A DNA stretch of 64,000 nucleotides from Butyriboletus loyo (taxonomy: Eukaryota; Basidiomycota; Agaricomycetes; Boletales; Boletaceae). A model generated the notes under the pieces. That model searched no databases. It was not told where the DNA came from and saw nothing but the letters and a program-made list of their open reading frames with translations. Below are positions 1 to 14,063 of the stretch, piece after piece (position 1 is the stretch's first letter; every line of letters starts with the position of its first letter). The translations under genes and the position numbers were made by a program. The stretch covers positions 101,493-165,492 of the forward strand of contig JBBPSI010000038.1 of NCBI GenBank assembly GCA_038093515.1. Direction: 5' to 3'.

Positions 1-722
1 CGAGGCTATAAATCCATCTCGCGTTGGCGATGCGGTTCACTGGGCTCCGTTCTGTCATAGGACGATATGATCCATGAATGGTGCTTTTCCCCGAGTACGA
101 AAACATGACCAAAGTGTCTGGTCTTGTCTGTTGTGTCATAGCGTCAGGAGCAACAAAAGTTGATGCACAGGCACAGTGCCTGTCCCACATTCCCGTTCTT
201 TGGTCGGATTCTTACTATGCGCTGTTTATACTCGTTCGTTTCTGTACAGTCTGATGTTGTGCCAACGAGTCATCACAGGTGACGAAGATGCCAACTCGAC
301 ACAACACCGAACAGCCTCGTTGAACTGTTAAGCGGCGGTGATCGGACGAGTACCTGGCCATCGCCTCTAAAAACCGGTGGCTACTCGATGTATCTCCAGC
401 GTTCTTGACTCTAGGGCTTTACCTAACGAAGACCACCGTCCAGGGTGTCCCCAGCTGTCATATAATAGGAATTCCACTTGGTCAACTTGTCATTTTACTT
501 CTCTTACTAACTCGAAACTGAATGTAGGTTACACCGCGAACCTTTAAATATTTATCTGCATGGGTGTATGCTCAGGTACAGTCGCTGCAGGCTTTGCAGG
601 GATCAAGTCAGGGATCTCCGACCTGAGTCAAGATGACTGGTCGGTTCACGTCCCATATTAACATGGCTCAGTCCAAGCAACGGAAGATAGCGTGGAAGCT
701 GCTCACCCAAGGACGTCGCGCC
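1..722. other. No gene recognised at left edge
   Basis: No open frame of useful length and no family motif were seen on either strand here. It lies downstream of the 3' end of the minus-strand NACHT-ankyrin gene and may hold its 3' untranslated region and terminator. Confidence 0.5.
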
Positions 723-3700
723 TCACGAGCGCCTGGTCCGCTTCGCAGGGGGTAGGTCAGGACTCTCTGACCTTGCGAAACGGTCATATGGCATCCTACG
801 TTGGACATCTGGCGATGCCAGTGCTGTCGCTGAGAGGGGGTCCTCGGGCGAGGATTTACACACTGGTACCACCGAGAGCAGGTATTCCACCACCTCGGGT
901 GCTTCCGCGACGATTGCGACTTGTAGCGGCGTGTCTCCTTCTGAATCAGGCGTCTGTGGATCGCAACCAGAAGTAACGAGGGCCCGAACGATATCAAGGC
1001 GATTGCCAGTTCCAAAATCATTACTATTTCGTATCGCATTGGACAGAATGTCGGGAGGAAGCGGGTTGTTCAGAGGGAGGAGATACTTTATGAGCTTGAT
1101 ACGCCCATAGTCTAAAGCGATGTAAAGCGGTGTATCCCCGTAATCGTTGGGTGCCGCAGGGTCGCAACCGCACTTGACGAGAAATCTGACAACCTCAAGT
1201 GCATCGTCTTCGTTGCAGTCATCTTCGCCGTCGTCCCCTGAGGGATGGATAGCGCCTGTTGCGACGTGTAACATGGTGCCTCCGTCCGATGTGTTCAGCA
1301 TACTCGCTCCTTGTGTGTTGAGGAAATTGATCATTGGTAATTGGGGTTGGCGCATCTCGAATGCAATGAACAGAGCATCGGAAGGCAAAGGTGCACCGAG
1401 GGAAGAAAAGTATCGTGCGACGGAGACGTAACCTCGTTCAATAGCAAGATGAAGAGGAGTTTTTTCATCAGAGTTTACTTCGAGGGGATGGCAGCCACGA
1501 TTGACCAGGAATTTCTAGAACATCATATTCATCGTCGAATGTCTGTATCACGATGTGAAGCTGAGAGTCTCCGTTGCTAGCGTATGCATGGAAGCCGACT
1601 CCATTCTCCACCAGGAAGCGGAGCTGAAGATAGCGTGCAACAAATATGTGGCCTTGTTCGACAGCGATGTGAGGAGGTGTGGTTCCACGAGAATTGGCTT
1701 TGAGGGGATCACAGCCATAACCAACCAGACATTTTACAGCCTCCAAAGCCTCATTGTCGTCAGTGAAGGACCGCAATACAACATGGAGCACAGACTCTCC
1801 ATCGCTAGTGTGCGCAAGAACATCAGCTCCGTTTTCGACCACTAAGCGGAGCATTCGTAGTGTTTTCCATCTTCCCCAAGGGTTCAATGTAAGGAGCAGG
1901 TCAGAAGGGAGAGTCGAACAAAGAGTAAGAAGATATCGTGCAACAGAGACGTGGCCTTTTTCGATAGCGATGCAAAGTGGAGTCATTCTCTGAGAATTGG
2001 CTTCGAGGGGATCACAGCGACGATCAATCAAGAGTTTCACAGCCTCCAAAGTATCACTGTCGTCATCGAAGAACTGTAACACGATATGAAGCACAGAGTC
2101 TCCATAAGTGGTGTGTGCAAGGACGTTAGCTCCGTTTTCGACCAATAAATGGATCATTTGTGCAGTCCTCCATCTGCCCAAAGAGTCCAGTGTGACGAGG
2201 ATGTCCGAAGGGAGGGAAGTATCAACGGTAAGAAGATAGCGTGCAACAAAAATGTGGCCTTGTTCGATGGCGATGTAGAGAGGAGTGATTCCCTGAGAAT
2301 TGGCTTTGAGGGGATCGCAGCGACGATCAATCAAGAGTTTCACAGCCTCCAAAGCACCACCGTCGTCATCGAAGAACTGCAACACGATATGGAGCACAGA
2401 GTCTCCATCAGTGGTGTGTGCAAGGACGTTAGCTCCGTTTTCGACCAACAAACGGATCATTTGTGCTGTCGTCCACCCACCCCACGGGCAACGGGACAAG
2501 GCGACCAGCATGTCGGAAGGGAGTGGAGTGCCAAGAGTAAGAAGATATTGTGCGACAGAGACGTAGCCGGATCGAACAGCGTTGTAGAGAGGTGTTTGTC
2601 CACGAGAATTGACTTCAAGGTGATCACAGCCATAACTTTCAATCAAGAGTTTGACGGCCTCCAATATATGATTCTCGCCGGAATCTTTGTCCTCGCCGGA
2701 ATCCTCGTCAGAATCCTCATCCTCAAAATCCTCGTCCTCATCGGTATCATCATCGGCATCACAAGGCCGTAGTATCGCATGCAGCACAGAGTCTCGTTTG
2801 CTGGTATGCGCGAGGACATTTGCTTTACCGCCTACCAGGAACCGGATCATAGGTGTTGTCCTCCATCTGCCCGGACAGAGAGGCAACGTGACAAGCAGGT
2901 CAGGAGGGAGAGGGGTGCCAAGGATAAGAAGATATCGTGCAACGGAGAAGTAGCCTTCTTCAACTGCAAATTGAAAGCATGTTTCTCCATCTGAGCTGAG
3001 TGCGAAATCCCCGTCGACAACCTGAACAAATCTTCGTATTATTGCAATGAGGTCTTGTTCAGTGATATCCCAATATCGTAGCAAACGGTTTGAGATGTTC
3101 ATTGATCGCAAGATCGGCTCGTTTGGACTGTTCAAGTCCTCCGCAAATTCGTCGGTCTGCACCAATACCCTCGCAACAGAAAACGGGATCTCGGTTTCGT
3201 CGGGGTTGAATACTGAATCCGTGAATATGTAAGGGGGTATAGTGCTCCCTTCAAAGAGGGTAACCATGTTATAGTGTCGATTCTGGAAAGCAACTTTGAT
3301 GGGCAAAGACTGACAAGATCCGTCAGTCTCCCAGCCTCTGTAGTTTAATCTGGCACCTTGCAACAGTAGCGTGCGAGCATGTCCGCCCTTGTTGAAACAC
3401 GCAGCATACACCAATGGATTCGTGCCCTCCTTAGGTCTGAGTGGGGTGCAAAAGGACCTGCTCAGAAGCGAATTCGGAGCAAAAGCCACAAGAATATAAA
3501 GTAGGAGATCATGTCTTGCCATAGGCCAAGATGGGTTAGTGGAACCGATTGCCCGTCCAGCAGAGATGCACATGCAATCCCACATATTGAAATGTCGTTG
3601 GATGTCCTCCGCAAGCATACTTATGTCGTGCAAAGCTGATTTAAACAGTGATGGCCCAAGGTACCGAAAGTGATCAAGAGCTTCGTCGAGCACGTAGTCG

Positions 3701-6392
3701 CGAAGTGGCAGTGACATGAAATGGAGTCGGTCCCTACTTTGAAAGGAGACACCACTGTGAATGGTGGCGTCGGCTGGTGCATTGCTGGAGCCACCAGGTC
3801 CCGCGACCGCATTGAGACATATAGAAATATAGAACATGCATGACCGGGCTAGCTGTAAGTGTGCACATTCCAAGTTGACACGGTATCGTGGTAATTTGGC
3901 GCGCGTAAAATCGCCTATGGGGTACTCCTACACACAGAAGGGAGGTCAGTTGTGCGCAAACACATTAATCAGTCTCCAACTTACCTTGACGCTGGAATGA
4001 GATAGGATAATGATTTCCGTCTTTTCACTATAAGTCACTAGGCTCCCACACGCATCCAACAAGACCCCACTGTGCATCGGTCCGATGTCAGAATCCAGTG
4101 TGCGCGTCTTAAGATTGATTGATAACCCCTCCATGATTTCGGGTAACCGCAAAGGCCGTAGCGTCGCCACGAGCCAAATCAATGCTCGTCGGGCTAGCTG
4201 TCCCTGCAGAACCTCCGTATCGATCGCAAGGAGAATTCTCTCATAGGTTTCAACGAGTCCCTTGGGTAGGCTGTTGAGAGCACTGCGGACTTCTTTTCGG
4301 GTTATGCATTTATCAAGCGTGTCGATTGAACATTGAATCCACCGGAACCTTGGAAAGTTCTCAGTCTCCACATTTTGACATAGAGCACGAGTCCCTACAT
4401 GCCGTCCGCCTTGTCGCACAAAACGGTGCGGATCTCCATCTTGAATCCGGAGTCGAGGTCTCTTAACCGTCGGCGAGCGTCCAGTTCTCGAGTGACATGC
4501 AGTTCGATATCTGCCGACACGTTGTCTGCTATGTCATCCATTGACAGGAATGGAAGACCCGAGAGGTCATCCGGGATGGCCGGCTGGTCACGAAGAGCCG
4601 TACATGTCCTTTGATCACCATGAGAGCCTGGATAAGTCCCCAAACATCCTTGGATTCATCTAAGGCATCCACGACGACCAGAGGCTTCTGATTAAACAGC
4701 CTGGCCACACGAGATACAATTTCAACGAGTTTCTTGGCATTGCTGAGTGTTCCACCACCCCATTTTTTTCCCTGATCAAGTCACCAAATATATTCCCAAG
4801 ATCGACAACGCGACCACGAAGTTGATGCAGTAGCTGGGATACGATTGAGCGCAGCACTTCCGCAGTGCTTGTAAATCGCTCGGTTCGAAAATCACAATAG
4901 AAAAATGTAAGAATTTCTTTCGCAAGGACTCCTTGAAGGAATCGACAACGAACGACCTATAAGTAGATTCAATACCATTAAAATATATAAAATGTAAACA
5001 TACGCCAATACAGATTTACCTGCCCCAGCTATGATCACAACCAGGTCTGTAAAGGATGGTTAGTAGAATTTCAGAGATCTTACGTTTGCCTCGCAACCAC
5101 AAGAACCCACTCTCACTATCTCTCCACGTTTTGTATTGGGTTGTGTCAAATAGCCATTTGCATGTACCTTCTTGACGAAGCAGCAATGTATCATCCTGTT
5201 TTGCAGCGCACTTCAATCCGTCGAGCCACTCCAATATCTCTTCCAATCTCCTTTCTGAGAGAATGTCTGCATAGTCGCGCGTAAGTGAAAATGTCAATGA
5301 ACAGTGTAATTACTACCTTCCTCCTCCCTCTGCTTGTTCGTCTTCATTTGATGTCTCCTCCGTGGAAGCGCGGATCTGTCCCGGTATATAACTGTCTCCA
5401 GTTCAGTAGTGCTGAGCAACGATTAGATGCTCATCCGTCGTATCATGAGCCTTAACATACTCAAGGTCCGACTGAACGGAAACCGAAAAACCTTGGTCGA
5501 CGTCAGATCCTTCCTGTGTGACATGCTCCGCCTCGCCACCTTGGTAGAAACCCGGATTCAGAGGCACGGTGAGGCTAAATACCGATTAGAGGGTGGTCCT
5601 TCATAGTACCATCAAACTTACTTGATTTCTATCTGGGCGGGAACTGGAAACCTTGGCTCAAGATTAGCTTCCCCTTCCATGCTGTGGTTTCGAGATTGGG
5701 ATGCATCTTGCTGATTTTGAACTGCCTTCTCGTTATTCCTGAGTGGTATTGTTATGCATAGGCTGGCACCAGGTGATGAAGAGACCCACCAGATCTCTGT
5801 TGGGAACAAGAAATGAAAACATCCTTTGTATGAATTGAAGAGATCGACAACTTCCTTTATTTTGTCTTGTGCGGCAGTTGGGCCTCGTCCTCTTTGAAAG
5901 ATACGAGAAATCCACGAGAAGGTATCTTTCTGGAGTAAACTTTCCATCTGCCTTAGTCTCCCTAGGCACTCTTGTGGTCCATCCGTGCTGAGCCAGTCAT
6001 GTCAACCCCAAGACCTTCTCCCGCTGGTTTGCCAAGGATACTTGCAAGGCACCCGCAAGCCACGGAAATTTTTCGCATGTCTTCTTCCAACTGGAAATGA
6101 CAACGTGAAACGCTATTCAAATCCAAGCGATCAGCATACTCGTTGGCAACAGTGACGACTTGGTCTGAGGCAGATGCGATATTGCAAAAAATCTTGCGCG
6201 AACGCTCCATGGATGATGATCAACGATATGGAGAATACTGAGCGCTAGTTCTCCCCAGCCACTGACCGAAGAAACCTGCAGCACGTGTGTAATGTACAAC
6301 TGATAGCGGTGGTTGTAAGAAAGGAGTCACGGCAATATCAAGACCCAACTTACGTCAATGCCTACTGTAATGTAGGAATCGCCAACTAGCAT
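723..6392 (-). pseudogene. NACHT-ankyrin NLR-like gene, frame-broken
   Basis: The architecture is that of fungal STAND/NLR proteins, in which a NACHT NTPase is followed by ankyrin repeats; these are implicated in non-self recognition. In translation order I see a helical N-terminal region (about 6392-5300), the pre-loop motif WLRGK, an intron, then a Walker A AGAGKS at 5012-5029. Walker B VVVDALDE lies at 4652-4678, a winged-helix-like segment with LNSLPKGLVETYERILLAI near 4250, and then ankyrin repeats from about 3900 to 723. Two introns are clear: 4349-4398 restores ADGM-FRWIQ and 3928-3984 restores HSSVK-EYP. Between them the frame is broken at an A7 run near 4763-4770 and again near 4577. 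The ankyrin part is broken near 1519. Each break needs only a small indel, so either pseudogenisation or sequence error is possible. The N-terminal exons (about 6392-5300) are uncertain and the start at 6392 is a guess. Confidence 0.72.
1598..2850 (-). repeat. 303-bp tandem ankyrin repeat array
   Basis: An anchor encoding the LLVENGANV-like segment recurs at 2822, 2432, 2129, 1826 and 1598. The spacings are 390, 303, 303 and 228 bp. The basic unit is 303 bp, or 101 codons, which equals three ankyrin motifs. The 390-bp spacing is one unit plus exactly 29 codons, explained by an Asp/Glu-rich acidic insertion at about 2672-2760. The 228-bp spacing is one unit minus exactly 25 codons. Neighbouring units are similar at DNA level, not just in protein, pointing to recent duplication or homogenisation. 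Confidence 0.85.
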
Positions 6393-6486
6393 TGCAGTTC
6401 TACTGTATGATGGGGCTTGAAGCTTGACTTCTAGATGTTGTTGCCGTGCCTGGACCAGCCCTCCCGATAATCTACATGTTTAGAAA

Positions 6487-7445
6487 CTACTCGTCGTCTT
6501 CCGCTTCTTCGTCTTCCTCGTCCTGTTCACCGCTGGCAATTCTGTCTTGTTTCTCTTTCTGCCTCCGCAGGTACTCGCGACACCGGTCTTCTGCTTCCTT
6601 CCGCGTGAGGATTTCGAGTCTGGTCTTGCGAGTCTCGGATGTAATCAATATCCTTGAAAGTATGAAACGTTGAAGAAACGCGGGGGAACCGTTTTTTCCT
6701 CTGCATCATATTCCTGTGAATAACGCGCGACGTCAACGCCAAGGTACGATTAATGGACTGGAGCATAATCACTCCTGAAATGTGATGATTGCTGGGGTTA
6801 TCCAGACGGTGGAATATGTTCCCTTGTTCGCAAGTAACGTGCACCGTCCATTCATCTAACAATGCGATCGATGAGGGTTTGGAGAAATGATGGGCGTGAT
6901 CTATGTACCACCCAGATCATAGGTGTAGACGATTGCAATCTGTGAACTCGGACATTGGCCATCGCTGACGTTGTTGGCCTCGTTGTGTGACCAGATACTC
7001 TCGAGAGTGACCTCCTTTTCCTCCATTGTCATGACGCTATCAAATTTGTCCTTTCTGCGCGTGACTTTGGGTTGTACGCGATAAATGGGCTGGTTTGCCG
7101 GTTCAAAGCGCCTCCAATGGTCGATTGCCCAGGAATCATTCTGTTCGTAATCTTCGAGGGGGCACTTGCGACCACAAGACTTGATGGTGACTAACTCCTC
7201 ATCGTCGTGGAGAACGACAAAACCTCTGCGTAGTGGAGATGAGAGTCACTCCATCCGAATATATACTGGATCAACGTATGGAGGTTGGCAAAGGTGAACG
7301 TGAGTGGTAGGCGGATGATGCGATAGACTCTGAACCTGGCGAACTGGAAACGGAGCTGGATGTAATCTGTCGTATTCCGTGGCGATATGTAGAGGTTTGG
7401 TCGAGCCTTGTCATTGCTGAAAAGATCATCTGGGTCGTCAAACAT
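6487..7445 (-). CDS. pRiA4b ORF-3-like domain protein
   Basis: The first exon contains the family's characteristic core: a hydrophobic strand followed by a helix reading TFANLHTLIQYIFGWSDSHLH. The pRiA4b ORF-3-like (IS1096 TnpR-associated) domain carries this GW(D/S)xxHLH-type motif. A short intron after HLHYAE (donor near 7224, acceptor ending near 7190) leads into TIKSCGRKCPLEDYE and later VYTYDLG and WTVHV, matching the C-terminal part of the domain. The last exon is strongly acidic (EDEEAEDDE) and stops at 6487-6489. The biochemical role of this domain in fungi is not established. It starts 119 bp from the divergent helicase gene and ends about 95 bp upstream of the NLR-like gene. Intron positions after 6870 are not fully resolved. 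Confidence 0.7.
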
Positions 7446-7564
7446 GGTGGACGATGAGCCTGAATCGCGATTATCCTTGTCGTCGCACAGTGGTTTGTCG
7501 GCTTAGCTCATCTCATTACCACTCGCCGCCGAGTACAGTTACTACTTACTGATTGACGACATTC
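7446..7564. promoter_or_regulatory. Divergent intergenic promoter region
   Basis: These 119 bp separate the ATG of the minus-strand pRiA4b-domain gene (7445) from the ATG of the plus-strand DEAH helicase (7565). Both promoters must fit here or overlap the genes. No TATA box was seen. Confidence 0.5.
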
Positions 7565-11472
<3,908 letters not shown>

Positions 11473-11758
11473 TTGTGGGTTGCAATTGGTACTGTCAGCT
11501 TCCTTTCTCTAGATGCACTACTCTGTTGATCGTTGCTCACGTAGTGCAGCCATAGTTGTAATTTTGAGATGTCCAGCTAACCATACTTATTGCCATATTG
11601 TAGTGCTATGTGTGGCCTCTCGGTGATTCACATATCAACGCAGCTTGCATCAATATATAGTACAGCGCAACTAGTCAAACTCTCAAGTATCATACAGGCA
11701 TGTACATGATACAGACGGATTACAGCTGCACGCCAACCAACACTTTTGCCGTTGGGAC
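11473..11758. terminator. Convergent 3' intergenic region
   Basis: These 286 bp lie between the stop of the plus-strand helicase and the stop of the minus-strand RPA1 gene. It should hold both 3' untranslated regions and polyadenylation sites. No specific signal was resolved. Confidence 0.4.
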
Positions 11759-13982
11759 TTACTGTGCCCAGTTTGATTCTTTGAGAAGGTCACGAAGATG
11801 TTTGGCCTCTTCATAATAGTCTAGTTGGCTTATCTTCGAAATCCCGTATCTCACGCGCGTTTGATCCTATGCGAAAGATGAATGCCATCCTGAACTTGAA
11901 TGATACGTCTGCTCACGTTGTAAGTATCTTGTTTGGCACGGCAGCTGATGTTAAAAGTCTTTCCCGCCGACTGCGCCATGAGAGCGTTATACTTGGATTC
12001 GTCACGCTCCTTGACACAAATTAAGTGAGCAACCACGTACAAGAGTGTATGGTACCTACCTTGATGTCCATGATCTCATCTGCAGTTTTCCCAAACACTG
12101 CGAGGCCGGCATCGTTGAACCCTTGCAACCAAGCTTGGCCAGACCAATCCGCTACTGCCATGGACATGATGTATCTGGCCGGCCGAGTCAAGATCCTAGT
12201 CGTAGATATAATAAGAGTGCATTGTACATACCGATGTTCTGGGCGGTCAAACGTCTTTTCACATTTTTCACACCGCCAACTATTATTACCCAACTCGGTG
12301 ACTTTCTTGTTGCAGCCTTGCGTAGGACACGCGGGGTATGCAATATTTTCGCTCTTTATGTGCATCACTGTAGCACGGACAGAGAAGAAGTCTGCTTTGT
12401 CAGACATGCCGAGCTGCGATTCTTTAACGTCGCTGATGTGACGCGTTTCGTTGCGGTTGAAGCCACCAAACGATGATCCACCGGACGACGTCGAGTTTGA
12501 GTGGGATTGGAAGGACTTCTCGGCCCCAATGCCGTCGTACCAGCCACGGAGCAAATGAGCTTCCTCAATGTCAGGAGAAATCGTCATGTAGCTCGAAGAC
12601 AGCGTTGAAAGGCTCCGTCCTGGGTTTGGGATGTAGCAAGCATAGTGAATCGCGCTGCAGGCGTACCTCCAAAATCTCCAACTTTAACACCTTTGAATGC
12701 AACAACAGGAAGATCATCAGCTGTGAATGTCTCTGCCTGTCTCCCCCAGATCGTCATCCTAACGGAGTAGAGCGACTTGTCCACGATGGTAAGGTCACGT
12801 TTCGCCACCTGGAAATGACGCTCAGCCGATGGGATGGTCGATGAGGCGGCACTTACTGATTTATTGGTTGCTTTGGAGATAACTTCACCGAGAGATCCAA
12901 CTTCTTTGACGATGCCGATAACATCTACTTTCATTAAGTCACTTGAACAAGCTCTTCACTAGATTTACGTACCACAAGTTGAATCTTTCTGGAGGTCTTC
13001 CAGAGACGATAGTGGGGTAAAGTTGTACCTAATCATCGGTAAATTGCTTGCGTCGACACACTGTAACATCAATTCGTTAGCCCAATGCCCATTGTTGATC
13101 GAATGAACAACCTCTTCAATTTCTGTGTTCTTTTCGAGGTTTATCTCGTAGTCGTTTTGGACGTTGGAAAACTTTTTCTTGGCAAGATTCACTCTGCCCT
13201 TCGAAATGTAGTAGACTTTGCCTTCCTCAAACTTCTCATAAAGCTCGTCCACAACTGCGTTAAAACCACTTGCACGGATCTCGCCTGTCTCATCCATTAA
13301 AGTCACATTAAAGAGTTTTCCCTCCCCACGTTGATTGGACCAGGTTCTGATGTCGCTTTTCTGAGTAACGCGAGCCTTGATTGTCCAGTTGTTTTGATAA
13401 GGGCTAAGACCTTCGATCGGATATATGGATCTACCCTGCCTACCACCAGCGCCAGAGCGAGTTGTAGTCGGTCGACTGGAAGAAGCGAGGGTCTGTGGAG
13501 CCATGGTCGCCGACGGCTCAGGGGTTTCGGTAACCATATTGGCGGGAGCGCCGATTGAGTTTGGAGCTGCGACTGGATTGCCAATTTTTTCCTCATCTCT
13601 GGAGACGACGCGAAGATCGAGAATGATGATGAGTCTAGACAAACATGAGTGCCATCATCCGAGTCGGATAAGGAAGGCCGGACCTCTTATCTTGTACAAA
13701 GTTGCACGTAAGCTTGCCAACGACCACGATGGTGTTCTTGACAATGTCTCCGCGAGACACGAGCTCGTTGAGCTGTGTCGCAAGCATGGCCTGGACGAAG
13801 TGAACGCCATCTGAGAGGATAATGCGATACCTCTCGAGGGCCGAAACCGAGCTCGTTACTTGGTTCACCTTTTTGATGGAGAGCAATTGGACGGTGTAAC
13901 CCGCGCCTAGCTCGTCAATCTCGGTTGGAGAGGCCTCGCTGAGGCGTGAACAGATGCCTGCTGAGAGCTGCTGTTGGGACAT
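11759..13982 (-). CDS. RFA1: Replication protein A large subunit (RPA70)
   Basis: The largest subunit of the single-stranded-DNA-binding RPA heterotrimer acts in replication, repair and recombination in the nucleus. The N-terminal domain starts [14 protein letters not shown] at 13982. DNA-binding OB folds follow, with [19 protein letters not shown] sequence (here [19 protein letters not shown]) and [18 protein letters not shown]. The C-terminal OB fold carries the zinc ribbon CPTQGC...WRCEKC, and the protein ends ESNWAQ. About eight short introns are needed. Those I resolved include 13635-13683 (rejoins [11 protein letters not shown]), 12925-12972, 12809-12856, 12620-12666 and 12175-12231 (rejoins PEHR-YIMSM). 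The length after splicing, about 600 residues, is normal for the family. The ATG is only 81 bp from the next gene on the other strand. Confidence 0.95.
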
Positions 13983-14063
13983 GGTGGATGAGCGGGGAGA
14001 GGCGAGGCACGGACGCGTCGCGTTATTTGTACTAAATGCGTCTTTGTTTGTTGTCTTCTGACC
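13983..14063. promoter_or_regulatory. 81-bp divergent promoter region
   Basis: RPA1 (minus) and the unrecognised plus-strand gene begin head to head across 81 bp. The shared space suggests overlapping promoter control. No recognised element, such as an MCB-like ACGCGT, is certain. The string ACGCGTCGCG occurs at about 14012-14021 and contains an exact ACGCGT, which is the yeast MBF core site. Confidence 0.45.

Noticed and set aside
2149..2772. 207-codon plus-strand frame
   Set aside because: Antisense to the ankyrin repeat array; the repeated motifs it shows mirror the 303-bp units.
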